NCBI GenBank assembly: GCA_943355025.1
Contig: CALRDW010000010.1
Location: forward strand, 1-34,143
Source of the DNA: Candidatus Magasanikiibacteriota bacterium
GTDB taxonomy: Bacteria; Patescibacteriota; Patescibacteriia; Magasanikbacterales; 2-02-FULL-50-9b
Length of the DNA: 34,143 nucleotides
Reading direction: 5' to 3'
Position numbers and translations under genes: made by a program. The notes beneath the pieces were generated by a model, which ran no database searches, was not told the origin of the DNA, and saw only the letters and a program-made list of their open reading frames with translations. This document shows, one piece after another, positions 22,989 through 31,370 of this stretch (position 1 is the first letter of the stretch; the number at the start of each line of letters is the position of its first letter).

Positions 22989-24440
22989 CTAGAAATTCAC
23001 TAAAAACTTTTGTTCCTTATCAACGGTGCCTGTCCAATCATAGTATGCGTCACCAAATTTGTCTGGCGACTCCGCAGGCTCCGCCGTACCTACGCTTTTA
23101 CCAAAATTGTGGTGAATCGTCAACTGAAAATTTTTAACGCCGAGTTCTTTTTGAACCAACAATCCATAGTGGCCAGCCGCAGATCCCCCCGAATTCAAAG
23201 CTGCCACAACTTGTGGCGCAAGTGCAATCGTGAATGTAATTGTTTTTTCTGCCCCTGGCTCAACAACTAAAAATGTCCCGATCGACGTGTGCCCTAATTC
23301 CTCGGTGATGTCCCACGGAGCAGGCTCAGTTGATTTTAAATCTTTTTGAGAGCCTTCGCCTGAAATAAATTTCGTACCAGGTGGTAATAGCCACCGCGTG
23401 TACGTCCCATATCGAGATGTCCGCCAATCAAAACTGCCATTATTTTTATACGTCGATGTAACCGTGGCGCGCACTTCACCCGTTTGCGCATCCCTGAAAA
23501 TTGAATACGCAAGCGCTCGATCAATCACACGATCTGTTTTAAGACTCGCAAGATTTGCATCAACCTGCATCAAAAAATCAGGCGCCCCTTCTTTTACACG
23601 ACCTGCCCAACCAAGCTCCACGAGTGTTTTCTGTACATCTGGATTAACATCATACAACATCACCTGTCCATGCGTGATAAGACCAAATAAATCACTAATG
23701 AGCGGACCCCACTGCCGTGGAGAAATGAGTACCGCGCGTTCCGCGATCTGTTTTGCCAAATCCGAAATTATTTTTTTCCGTTGCGACGCTGGAATTTTTT
23801 TATCCGCATATTCAATCTCAACCGTGTACTCAAGTAAATCTGAAATTGTTTCCGCGGTGTATGTTTTTCCTCCTTCTTGAATCGGCCCCGTATATTTAAG
23901 AACGGTCTCAAGAACCGCTGGCGTAATTCCTATTACTGTTTCAACATGGTCTGCGCGCTCACCGCCCTCCGCAGCGTAAAACTGAAGTGCTTTTTTCGCA
24001 GACTCAGAAAAATCTGGCGACCAATTTGAATCACGAAAAAACCAACGCCCAATCAAATGCTGTTGCAGAGGCTTTGGCGGTTCTATAAAAAAAGATTCTG
24101 GCGTTTTATGATCAAGATTTTCTGTTCCATCAGTTTTTAAATCATGAATTACTCCGTGGTCAAGTGTTCCGATTCCATACGAACCGATAAAACCTCCACC
24201 GGGACGAAGCTCCATGTTATTTAAAAATAAAAATAACACAATTCTTGGATGATCAAATCCAAGAATTGCAGGCATGACGGCCGCCGCACTGTCGCGCTCT
24301 GCCACAGGCCCCGGAACAATAAATTTAACCGCTGCTTCGGCACCGCTCCGCGATCGAACAAAATACCATGTGCTTATAATTCCAGCGCACGCAATAACAA
24401 GCATGATGGTGACTGTAATAAATACGGTGCGCTGTTTCAT
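22989..24440 (-). CDS. DUF4012 membrane-anchored protein
   Basis: A 483-residue protein with one N-terminal membrane anchor (residues 7-28) and a large extracytoplasmic part. The DUF4012 hallmark LNNMELRPGGGFIGSYG (near 73-89) is clear, and the family's typical DSNWSPDF (near 136) follows. Function is unknown; the family is widespread in Patescibacteria and Actinobacteria and often lies near polysaccharide genes, as here. Its ATG overlaps the stop of the membrane glycosyltransferase (ATGA), so they are translationally coupled. Confidence 0.9.
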   Translation of the reverse strand: MKQRTVFITVTIMLVIACAGIISTWYFVRSRSGAEAAVKFIVPGPVAERDSAAAVMPAILGFDHPRIVLFLFLNNMELRPGGGFIGSYGIGTLDHGVIHDLKTDGTENLDHKTPESFFIEPPKPLQQHLIGRWFFRDSNWSPDFSESAKKALQFYAAEGGERADHVETVIGITPAVLETVLKYTGPIQEGGKTYTAETISDLLEYTVEIEYADKKIPASQRKKIISDLAKQIAERAVLISPRQWGPLISDLFGLITHGQVMLYDVNPDVQKTLVELGWAGRVKEGAPDFLMQVDANLASLKTDRVIDRALAYSIFRDAQTGEVRATVTSTYKNNGSFDWRTSRYGTYTRWLLPPGTKFISGEGSQKDLKSTEPAPWDITEELGHTSIGTFLVVEPGAEKTITFTIALAPQVVAALNSGGSAAGHYGLLVQKELGVKNFQLTIHHNFGKSVGTAEPAESPDKFGDAYYDWTGTVDKEQKFLVNF

Positions 24441-25957
24441 ATGCTCGTAATAATTGTGTCTGGGTGCGCTGTGTAATTCGCACGCTTTTTCTGTGATACA
24501 TTAAACCCTAAATACCGTCCAAACAGCAAACGCGTCGTTGCGTCGAGTGCTGGCAAAGCAGAAAAACAAATAAGCGAAACCGGAACGAGCAGCCATTGCA
24601 GCAGCATAAAAATCCAATCACTTTTTCGTCGCGAATTTGGTAGACGCGGAAGCAGCCGTAAAGATAACACGATACTAAATACAATGCCGGCCATGGAGCA
24701 AAACATCAGCCAATCAAGAATATGCGGGGTGTTTTGAAACAAAACTGTCCGACGCACTTCGTCTCCCGCAACCCAGAGTGGCAAACGCCCAAACAATAAA
24801 ATAAAAATTGATGTTGTACACCACGAAAATTTTCCTTCCCACTGGGCCCATAGTCGATGCAAACGTTTCTGCAGCGGAATTTCTGGATGGTTCGGAAGAT
24901 TCCAGAGTAAAAACGGAATGTGCTCAACACCCCACGCCCATCGACGCTGCTGCTTGTATAAATTCACAATACTTTTTTTAAGTGACGGATCACTCACAGT
25001 GTCCATTGATACAGGCAGATACATAGGAACAACTTCGTAATCGCCACCATATTTGAGCCAACACTGGAAAAAAATTCGCGAATCCTCGCTCACAATATTA
25101 TTTTGCCAAAATCCGACATCAACGAGTGCTTTAAAACTCATGCTGTGTGATGAAAATGTAACGAGAAGCTCTGGTCGACCAAACGCAAACAACAAATAAA
25201 ATGTTGTACCAAACGCCATGATCCGAAGCGGTGCTGGCGATTCCCAAATATTATTATTGTAGAGCGCGACAGGTTGAAACGAAGCTCGCGTTGGATTTGG
25301 ATGCTGCGCATACAAATAAGTAAGGCATGCAAAATAAGACGGGTGCACAATTGTGTCGATATCAAATGCTGAAACGATTACATCCTCATACGCTACGCCG
25401 CGCACGTCCAAATATTCTTTGGCCTTAATTCCTGCATAATGCAAGTTCGAACCCTTTCCCTGAATTTCTCCCGCAACATCCTTTGGATGAATTGTTGTAA
25501 TAAATCCGAAAAACTTTTTTTCGAAATCACCCTGCACGCGCGCAGCGAAAGATTCAAAATGCCCTTTCTGCCTCTCTTCGCCGGCAAGTACAATCAAAAT
25601 TCTGTCCGATGCGTAGTTTGCGGCTGCAATCGCGTCGAGTGTTGACCTGACAACTCCTTCATCTTCGTTATATACCGGCAAAAAAATACAGTGTATATAT
25701 TTGTTGGCACGCGGGCCCAAAGACTGTACACGCGCGCGCCAATCCGTATGAATACTTGTCTGATACGAGCGCCACGACAACAAAAGATAAAATACAAAAT
25801 ACGCCACGCGAAACACCCAATACAAATCAAATAAAATAATAAAATAAATAATGACGAGCGGAGATTTAAAACTCAAAATGACTCCAGCGGTGAGCGCGGT
25901 CCAGACGGCAAGCCCCGGAAGCATTTCGTAAATTCGATATTTTATATAATTTGTCAT
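24437..25957 (-). CDS. Membrane glycosyltransferase family 2 (processive, cellulose-synthase-like)
   Basis: Membrane glycosyltransferase of 506 residues that probably polymerises or attaches sugars at the cytoplasmic face. Two spans lie near residues 15-70, then the GT-A domain with IFLPVYNEDEGVV (near 91), DIDT (near 199, metal/donor site), SEDSRIFFQCW (near 292) and the processivity motif KQQRRWAWG (near 336). Three or four spans follow to about 480. It overlaps the TsaB-like gene and the DUF4012 gene by 4 bases each. The sugar and acceptor cannot be predicted. Confidence 0.9.
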   Translation of the reverse strand: MTNYIKYRIYEMLPGLAVWTALTAGVILSFKSPLVIIYFIILFDLYWVFRVAYFVFYLLLSWRSYQTSIHTDWRARVQSLGPRANKYIHCIFLPVYNEDEGVVRSTLDAIAAANYASDRILIVLAGEERQKGHFESFAARVQGDFEKKFFGFITTIHPKDVAGEIQGKGSNLHYAGIKAKEYLDVRGVAYEDVIVSAFDIDTIVHPSYFACLTYLYAQHPNPTRASFQPVALYNNNIWESPAPLRIMAFGTTFYLLFAFGRPELLVTFSSHSMSFKALVDVGFWQNNIVSEDSRIFFQCWLKYGGDYEVVPMYLPVSMDTVSDPSLKKSIVNLYKQQRRWAWGVEHIPFLLWNLPNHPEIPLQKRLHRLWAQWEGKFSWCTTSIFILLFGRLPLWVAGDEVRRTVLFQNTPHILDWLMFCSMAGIVFSIVLSLRLLPRLPNSRRKSDWIFMLLQWLLVPVSLICFSALPALDATTRLLFGRYLGFNVSQKKRANYTAHPDTIITSI

Positions 25958-26319
25958 GCTGCGTATGTGATATGAGGCTGACTCACATAATCAAATTTTT
26001 TCGTGACTCGAAACTGCTCGGGAGTTGCTGCACGTGGGTCGTCCGGAATAAAATCCGTCGTAATAATTAATTCTGACTTCCATAAACGTGCGAGCACTGT
26101 ACCAATAACATACGCACCGCGGCTTGCGGAAAAACTTCCGATGCCAGACCGTACAATAATATGTGTAACTGTCCGCGACGCGCCACGCATCATGCCAGCA
26201 AGTGTTGCAACAACATCTTCGCCATGTCCAAGTGCTTTGTCCCCAACCCATTTTTTTCCATCCGAAATACGCACGCGCATGCCCCTACCTTCAAGTGGTT
26301 CTAAAATAATGCTGTTCAT
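25954..26319 (-). CDS. Short TsaB/YeaZ-like protein
   Basis: A 121-residue protein resembling the N-terminal half of TsaB, which works with TsaD/TsaE to make threonylcarbamoyladenosine in tRNA. The best match is THIIVRSGIGSFSASRGAYVIGT (near 54-76), which lines up with the TsaB signature GPGSFTGLR, with SGIGSFSASR in place of the usual sequence. The N-terminal IDTS strand is altered (IILEPLEG). Full TsaB is about 220-230 residues, so this is a half-length, divergent version, as seen in several Patescibacteria. Overlaps of 4 bases on both sides couple it to the HTH gene and the glycosyltransferase. Confidence 0.6.
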   Translation of the reverse strand: MNSIILEPLEGRGMRVRISDGKKWVGDKALGHGEDVVATLAGMMRGASRTVTHIIVRSGIGSFSASRGAYVIGTVLARLWKSELIITTDFIPDDPRAATPEQFRVTKKFDYVSQPHITYAA

Positions 26320-26912
26320 ACGCGCGTCATTTTATCGATCGCAACCTGATGTGGCGCGTCAAGAACCTGATACAAAAATCTATCCATAAGATGTTTTCGT
26401 TCGTAAAACTCAGCTGTCTTTAAAATCGTATATCGAATCTGCGAACCATGTTCCTGCTCAAACTCCAAGGCCGCTTTCGCGACCCGTTTATCGGCGATAG
26501 ACCCAACAACAAGCATATCAATTGGTGTTTGTGCATTTGTAAACAGACCCGTAAACAATAAAAATTCAACTTCGTTTCCGATTGCGAGAGTTGTCGCGAT
26601 GGATTGTTCCCCAAGAATATGTGTCTTGAGAAGCAACGCTCTAAGCTCTGGAAACAAAACGCTCTCCTGATTAAGGCGATAATACTTGCGCTTTCCTTCA
26701 TGTGGATCATCGCTTTGTTCAACGACAGATTCGTCTGTAATCGCCATGATGATCCCCGCGTTCGTTAAATTCTGCAGTTCTCGCCGCACAGCGTTAATTT
26801 GAACATCAAGAAGGCGTGTGAGTTCTCGAACAAAAAAACGCTTGCTTGATTCAGCAAAAAATATTCTGAGGAGCTTCACACGAGTGCGTGAACCAAATAG
26901 GTGTTCGAGCAT
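26316..26912 (-). CDS. HTH protein with nucleotidyltransferase-like C-terminal domain
   Basis: Predicted DNA-binding regulator, 198 residues. The N-terminal winged helix (about 1-75; RVKLLRIFFAESSKRFFVRELTRLLDV then VRRELQNLTNAGII) is ArsR/MarR-like. The C-terminal part (about 90-185) resembles the minimal-nucleotidyltransferase fold of MNT/KNTase proteins (IDMLVVGSIADKRVAKAALEFEQEHGSQIRYTIL), though the catalytic GS...D pattern is not intact. ATG 26912 was chosen over a TTG at 26921. As first gene of the 13-kb operon, sharing a promoter region with the divergent PP2C-like gene, it may control both; this is inference. Confidence 0.72.
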   Translation of the reverse strand: MLEHLFGSRTRVKLLRIFFAESSKRFFVRELTRLLDVQINAVRRELQNLTNAGIIMAITDESVVEQSDDPHEGKRKYYRLNQESVLFPELRALLLKTHILGEQSIATTLAIGNEVEFLLFTGLFTNAQTPIDMLVVGSIADKRVAKAALEFEQEHGSQIRYTILKTAEFYERKHLMDRFLYQVLDAPHQVAIDKMTRV

Positions 26913-26925
26913 AACTTCCAAGGAA

Positions 26926-26954
26926 TTGTGGTCAGCGACGCAATTTAGTATAAT
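26926..26954 (+). promoter_or_regulatory. Promoter of the PP2C-like gene
   Basis: -35 TTGTGG (26926-26931), a 17-base spacer and -10 TATAAT (26949-26954, perfect). Transcription would start near 26961, 19 bases before the ATG at 26980. Confidence 0.6.
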
Positions 26955-26976
26955 CTCCTTAACCCCTTCGGGTCAA
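26947..26976 (-). promoter_or_regulatory. Promoter of the 13-kb minus-strand operon
   Basis: -35 TTGACC (26971-26976 complement), an 18-base spacer and -10 TATACT (26947-26952 complement). The -10 overlaps the plus-strand TATAAT by 4 bases, so polymerase cannot occupy both at once. Transcription would start near 26940. Confidence 0.55.
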
Positions 26977-26979
26977 TGT

Positions 26980-29097
26980 ATGCCGGAACGAACTGAATTG
27001 CAGGTCCACGATTTTCTTATCGAAGGCCGAGATGAGGATAAATCCCATGTTTTTTTAGAAATTGCGCGACCCGCGCCACAGGAAATGCAGTCGCATGGCC
27101 ATTTTTTTGCTATTGCAGAGCTTGTTGGAGCAACACCAAAAACAATTCAATTGGTTCGCGCATGGATTGAATTTGCCATCGAAAGCTACTATTCCGGTTC
27201 TGGAACAACGACAGAAGCGCATTTTGAAAATATTCTTGGCCAACTTAATACCCAAAGTTCCTTATATTTGAAACAGCACCCGGGAGAAATCATACACATG
27301 TGCGCGGCCGTGGTCTGTTCGGGCTCTTTATATTTAGCATTCCATGGTACGCCGGCCGCAATTCTTTTTTACCGCACCGATGATTCATGGCGTGCGATTG
27401 ATCTCGCGGCACAAAACGCTGAAGAGTTCCCTGGCCTTCTTTTTAGTAATATTGTCAACGGTACACTCCGCCCTGAAGATCGGTTGCTTCTCGCAACACC
27501 ACACGTGACAGAATTTTTTAATATTGATCGATTGTGTAAAATCTCAGAAAATAAATCGCTTGCGGAAGTTGCGGAGCACATGGAGCACGTCTTCACAGAT
27601 CTCTCATCTGATTATTCTTTCGGAACAGCGTGGCTTCGCATCCAACACATTATAGAAGAAGAATCGCTTGTGCCAAAACAGCAAGAGCAAGAACTAGCAC
27701 CCCCAACTCAACACAAAAAATCATCTTTGTCGATGATGGATCTTGCGCAAAAAACAAAATCAACTGCCTCCTTGCTTGCGCCGCCCGTTATAACGATTCC
27801 GAAAGATAAAATCGTAACAAATATTTTACAACTCGCGCAACGCGGCCTTATTTCCGCCGGACACCACAGCATGCGTGCTGCTCGCAGTACCTTTAGTTTT
27901 CTGAACGCGCACGCGCGAAAGATTAATGTCGCAAAAATAATTCCACGAATACCCCTTAGTAAATTATCTCCATTAGGAAACAGCGCTAGTATTAGTAATT
28001 TTGGATTAGCCACGGGTCCGCACAAAAAATATACCAAACTTGGAGTGGGAATTTTATTTCTTATCGTGCTAATCAGCATAGGCAGCGTCATTTCATACAA
28101 GCATGCAGAGAAGCAGCGCGCACTTATTGCATCCGAGCTCGATGAACTCGCCCAAAAAATTACTGCAGCAGACCAAGCATTCACGTATCAAAATGAGGCT
28201 GGAGCGCGACAACTGATCAGCGAGGCAGACATGCTTTTTAAAAACATCCCGTCGAGCGCTTCAACAGAATCTGCGACAATTGCAGGCGCAAAAAAACTCG
28301 CGGAAACACGTGCAAAAGTCCTGCATATCGTAGTTCCTCAGATTGAAGTGCTCGCAGAAAAACTTCCTGCGACCGACATTGTATTTAGCGCACAAGAAAG
28401 TTTAGTGCTCGGAACGCAGGGAGAAATTTCTGTCATCCATCTCGGGGCAACAACAGGGGCCGCAACAATTACCGCAGCACAAAAATTATATCGCGATGAT
28501 GATGATAAACGAATAATTGTTTTATCAGCGTCGCGTGCACTTAAAAGTATCGCGACGAATTCCGTACACACCGCAACTCCAATAACAGTTGATTGGCTTC
28601 CTGAAAATACTCGTTTTGATGCGGGTGCCTTTTATGCAGGACGGCTTTACGTGTACGACATGGCCACGCGCATGATCTATCGATACGACAAATCAGGCCC
28701 GTCCTCGTACAGCTCTGGAAAAAAATGGATAACTGATTCAGGCAAGCCAACGGACATCACGCAGCTCTCGGCCGACACATCACTTTGGCTCCGTTCTGCG
28801 GCAGGCGGTGTTCTTAAATTCACTGCTGGCAAACTCCAACCATTCGCATTTGGTGCCATGGTTCCGGAATTTACACATGCTGACCAAGTTATCGCAACGC
28901 AAGGTGCATCAACACTTTATTTTCTCGACCGCGAACATGCGCGCGTCGTTGTCACAGATCGTGAGGGGAAACTCGCGCGTCAATATTCCCTCCCCGCAGG
29001 AACAAATTTCAAAAAGTTTGATATCGATAAAAACGAAACAGCCGTCACCGGGATTACCGATGACGGCCGTGTCGTGAGATTTGCACTCACCAAGTAG
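26980..29097 (+). CDS. PP2C-like phosphatase domain / membrane span / extracytoplasmic repeat protein
   Basis: A 705-residue membrane protein of unknown role. Residues about 1-220 have a PP2C/SpoIIE-like pattern: FFAIAELVG, YYSGSGTTTEA, AAVVCSGSLYLAFHGTPAAILFY and PEDRLLLATP. The metal-binding aspartates of active PP2C (DGxG, GxxDG) are not evident, so it may be a pseudoenzyme. A linker follows, then one membrane span (about 350-371, LGVGILFLIVLISIGSVI), a coiled coil (about 375-450) and a C-terminal propeller-like region (for example LYFLDREHARVVVTDREGKL near 645). The ATG at 26980 is used because the promoter -10 lies at 26949-26954. It converges on rplL with 8 bases between stops. Confidence 0.7.
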   Translation: MPERTELQVHDFLIEGRDEDKSHVFLEIARPAPQEMQSHGHFFAIAELVGATPKTIQLVRAWIEFAIESYYSGSGTTTEAHFENILGQLNTQSSLYLKQHPGEIIHMCAAVVCSGSLYLAFHGTPAAILFYRTDDSWRAIDLAAQNAEEFPGLLFSNIVNGTLRPEDRLLLATPHVTEFFNIDRLCKISENKSLAEVAEHMEHVFTDLSSDYSFGTAWLRIQHIIEEESLVPKQQEQELAPPTQHKKSSLSMMDLAQKTKSTASLLAPPVITIPKDKIVTNILQLAQRGLISAGHHSMRAARSTFSFLNAHARKINVAKIIPRIPLSKLSPLGNSASISNFGLATGPHKKYTKLGVGILFLIVLISIGSVISYKHAEKQRALIASELDELAQKITAADQAFTYQNEAGARQLISEADMLFKNIPSSASTESATIAGAKKLAETRAKVLHIVVPQIEVLAEKLPATDIVFSAQESLVLGTQGEISVIHLGATTGAATITAAQKLYRDDDDKRIIVLSASRALKSIATNSVHTATPITVDWLPENTRFDAGAFYAGRLYVYDMATRMIYRYDKSGPSSYSSGKKWITDSGKPTDITQLSADTSLWLRSAAGGVLKFTAGKLQPFAFGAMVPEFTHADQVIATQGASTLYFLDREHARVVVTDREGKLARQYSLPAGTNFKKFDIDKNETAVTGITDDGRVVRFALTK

Positions 29098-29105
29098 CGG
29101 AAAGT

Positions 29106-29504
29106 TTATTTCAAAACCGCCTTGCCACCTGCTTCTTCAACTTTCTTCTTCATTGCTTCAGCCTCTGCTTTTGGCACTGCTTCCTTGATGGTTTTTGGTG
29201 CGCCGTCAACGAGACCCTTTGCTTCTGCGAGACCGAGACCGGTAAGCTCACGCACAACCTTAATCACTGCGATTTTGTTTGCGCCTGCTTCCAAGAGTTC
29301 AACTGCAAACTCTGTCTTCTCTTCTGCTGCTGGAGCTGCTGCCGCTGCTGGACCTGCCATCATCATGGCTGGAGCTGCTGCTGACACGCCGTAGTGATCT
29401 TCAATTGTTTTTACAAACTCAGAGAGATCGAGAACTGACATCTTGTCGATTGATTCGATAAGAGCCTGGAACTTTGCGGGAATTTCTTTTTTTGAGTCTT
29501 CCAT
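29106..29504 (-). CDS. rplL: 50S ribosomal protein L7/L12
   Basis: Stalk protein of the large ribosomal subunit, which recruits translation GTPases. The 132-residue protein has the N-terminal dimerisation region (about 1-40), an Ala-rich hinge (about 43-60) and the conserved C-terminal domain with [25 protein letters not shown] (near 62-86) and [14 protein letters not shown]. It follows rplJ by 10 bases and shares its promoter and leader. Confidence 0.98.
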   Translation of the reverse strand: MEDSKKEIPAKFQALIESIDKMSVLDLSEFVKTIEDHYGVSAAAPAMMMAGPAAAAAPAAEEKTEFAVELLEAGANKIAVIKVVRELTGLGLAEAKGLVDGAPKTIKEAVPKAEAEAMKKKVEEAGGKAVLK

Positions 29505-29514
29505 ATAATGTGGG

Positions 29515-30042
29515 TTATGCTTTCGCTTTTTGTTCTTCGAGCGCGTGAAGTGCGGTCACGAGGCCGCGGGTGACGCCTGCAAGTGCAGATGCCATGCCCG
29601 TAAGTGGAGCGTTGAGAACGCTTGCAAGCTGACCAAGAAGCTGCTGCTTGGATGGAAGTGATGCAAGAGCTTTAACACTCTCTGCGTCGATCATACGACC
29701 TTCGAGCATGCCGCCCAAGATCTTAATCGCTTCGACTTCTTTTCCGATAGCTGCAACGAGCTGTGCCGCGCTGATTTCGTCATCGAGACCAAATGCAACG
29801 CCGAGATTTCCGTTCATGCTCTTTGCATCAACGTCATATCCTGCTTGTTTTGCCGCAAGTGTGACCAAAGTCTTTTTTGCAACAATATACTCAACACCAA
29901 CTTTTTCTGCACCGCGACGAAGTTTTGCAACATTCTTCACGGTGACACCTTTGTAGTCAACAAACACGATCGCCTTCGCTTTTTTAAATGCGCTGGTGAG
30001 CTGTTCAAGTTCTACGGATTTCTGAGAACGGGATTTTGCCAT
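29515..30042 (-). CDS. rplJ: 50S ribosomal protein L10
   Basis: Base of the ribosomal stalk, holding the L7/L12 dimers and, in many bacteria, repressing its own operon by binding the mRNA leader. The 175-residue protein is standard in length, with [32 protein letters not shown] (near 27-58) and the L12-binding C-terminal helix. It is preceded by an L10 leader and promoter. rplK/rplA, usually upstream, are absent here; pseI lies before it instead. Confidence 0.98.
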   Translation of the reverse strand: MAKSRSQKSVELEQLTSAFKKAKAIVFVDYKGVTVKNVAKLRRGAEKVGVEYIVAKKTLVTLAAKQAGYDVDAKSMNGNLGVAFGLDDEISAAQLVAAIGKEVEAIKILGGMLEGRMIDAESVKALASLPSKQQLLGQLASVLNAPLTGMASALAGVTRGLVTALHALEEQKAKA

Positions 30043-30044
30043 AC

Positions 30045-30068
30045 AAAAAAATGCGGCTTATAACCGCA
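30045..30068 (-). terminator. Attenuator-type hairpin just before rplJ
   Basis: TGCGG (7-base loop) CCGCA on the minus strand, followed directly by seven T and then, 2 bases later, the rplJ ATG. The T run occupies the place where a Shine-Dalgarno would be. It looks like the terminator of the L10 leader. Confidence 0.65.
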
Positions 30069-30162
30069 AGACATGGGGCTCCTCGACCTCTTAAAACGAA
30101 GAGTTGAAACCTCGGCGGGACTTATGGGCTTTTTTTGTGCCCAGCCTGCTGTCTGCGGTAAT
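30045..30162 (-). ncRNA. Ribosomal protein L10 leader
   Basis: The untranslated leader between the promoter and rplJ has the pattern of the L10 leader family. CCGCAGACAGCAGG is followed by a stem GGGC...GCCC, then GTCCCGCCGAGG, the conserved core bound by L10(L12)4. A downstream terminator-like hairpin ends it. Excess L10 would be expected to favour shut-off; this control is known in other bacteria and inferred here. Confidence 0.8.
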
Positions 30163-30168
30163 GCCGAT

Positions 30169-30197
30169 ATACTACCTGACAAAGCGATTCGTGTCAA
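30169..30197 (-). promoter_or_regulatory. Promoter of rplJ-rplL
   Basis: -35 TTGACA (30192-30197 complement, perfect), a 17-base spacer and -10 TAGTAT (30169-30174 complement). It is placed directly after the pseI stop at 30202; start of transcription near 30162. Confidence 0.75.
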
Positions 30198-30201
30198 GAG
30201 C

Positions 30202-31278
30202 TTATTTCACAATTAATTCCCATGCCAGCGGAGTTCCGGCTTCAATGTCTTTGGCCGCGGTATAATTCAAAATTTCTTCAAAATATTTTGTTTCAAGGCC
30301 AGCGTCAGGTCGCACATCGCGCACATTTGCGCTTGTGAATTTCTCACCTTTTTTTATGTCTACGCCCGCGAACAGCGATCGACGAAACCGCCGATTATGC
30401 AGTTCTGCTGGTGTTTGCGGGCCGTATGATACAGTGCCCATGACCATTTCCTGCCACCGAATTGTATCAATCATTTTTTTTAATCCTTCTTGATCTAAAG
30501 AAAATCTATCGTCGAGCTGCGTCTCGGCATCGTGCGTAACAACAAAATGTTTTTCAATAATTGCAGCGCCTGCTGCAGCTGCAAGAGCTGGCACCTCAAC
30601 GCCGCCCATGTTGTCCGAAAAACCAACGATGCAATCGAATCGGCGTACTAGGTCTTTCATTGTTGCGAGGTTCGTTGCTTCGGGGTGCGCCACATCACTG
30701 TAAGATGTTGTGCACAGCAATATCGCGAGATCATCTGTTCCGTTTTCACGAAGCGTCTGTATCGATAATTCAATTTCCTCGAGACTCGCAAACCCGACGG
30801 ACATAATGACAGGTTTTTTTGTGCGCGCGATTCGTTTGAGCAGTGGAATATCGGTCGCTTCGTAGGATGCAATTTTGTAGCACGGCACGCCGAGGGTTTC
30901 CAAAAAATCTACCGCGGTTGGGTCAAATGGGGTTGATAAAAATTCCATGCCACGTTCGTGCGCGAGTTTTTGCAGGGGGCCATGCCACTCTTCCCACGGC
31001 GTATATGCTTTTTTGTACAACTCAAAAAAGGTCTGGCGTTTCCACGATTCTGGATTTTCATCGCCGTCCACCCAAAAACATGGTTTGTCCGAATCCATTG
31101 TCATGGTTTCCGGTTTATAGGTTTGAAGTTTGATTGCATCTGCGCCCGCCGCAGCCGCAGCCTTAACAATTTCTACCGCTTTTTCGTAATTCTGACTATG
31201 ATTTGCAGACATTTCCGCAATAATAAAGCACGGATTCCCCTCCCCGATTGTGTGCGAGCCGATAGAAAATGATTTCAT
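30202..31278 (-). CDS. pseI: Pseudaminic acid synthase / NeuB-family sialic-acid synthase
   Basis: Condenses phosphoenolpyruvate with a 6-carbon amino sugar to form a nonulosonic acid. The 358-residue protein has a TIM-barrel N-terminal domain: CFIIAEMSANHSQNYEKAVEIV (near 16), DAIKLQTYKPETMTMDSD (near 46) and FLSTPFDPTAVDFLE (near 112). The C-terminal SAF (antifreeze-like) domain runs from about 285. The PseI pattern (AEMSANH, KLQTYKPETMT, ELYKKAYTPWEWH-like) fits better than NeuB, but legionaminic or sialic acid synthesis cannot be excluded. The ATG at 31278 is preferred to a longer frame. No other Pse or Neu genes are in the window. Confidence 0.88.
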   Translation of the reverse strand: MKSFSIGSHTIGEGNPCFIIAEMSANHSQNYEKAVEIVKAAAAAGADAIKLQTYKPETMTMDSDKPCFWVDGDENPESWKRQTFFELYKKAYTPWEEWHGPLQKLAHERGMEFLSTPFDPTAVDFLETLGVPCYKIASYEATDIPLLKRIARTKKPVIMSVGFASLEEIELSIQTLRENGTDDLAILLCTTSYSDVAHPEATNLATMKDLVRRFDCIVGFSDNMGGVEVPALAAAAGAAIIEKHFVVTHDAETQLDDRFSLDQEGLKKMIDTIRWQEMVMGTVSYGPQTPAELHNRRFRRSLFAGVDIKKGEKFTSANVRDVRPDAGLETKYFEEILNYTAAKDIEAGTPLAWELIVK

Positions 31279-31288
31279 AGATGTGTGT

Positions 31289-31317
31289 ATTGTGGGGCGT
31301 TTTAAAAAAACAGTCAA
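31289..31317 (-). promoter_or_regulatory. Putative pseI promoter
   Basis: -35 TTGACT (31312-31317 complement), a 17-base spacer and -10 CACAAT (31289-31294 complement). The predicted start of about 31282 is only 4 bases before the ATG. Confidence 0.4.
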
Positions 31318-31330
31318 GTCATAAAAATTT

Positions 31331-31359
31331 TTGACAAATACGGGCCAATCCGATATCGT
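31331..31359 (+). promoter_or_regulatory. Promoter of the DPM1-like gene
   Basis: -35 TTGACA (31331-31336, perfect), a 17-base spacer and -10 TATCGT (31354-31359). The start near 31366 is 5 bases before the ATG at 31371. Confidence 0.55.
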
Positions 31360-31370
31360 TGTGTGCACAT

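Noticed and set aside
29041-29067. Inverted repeat GCCGTCA/TGACGGC as terminator of the PP2C-like gene
   Set aside because: It lies inside the coding end, has a long loop and no T tract.
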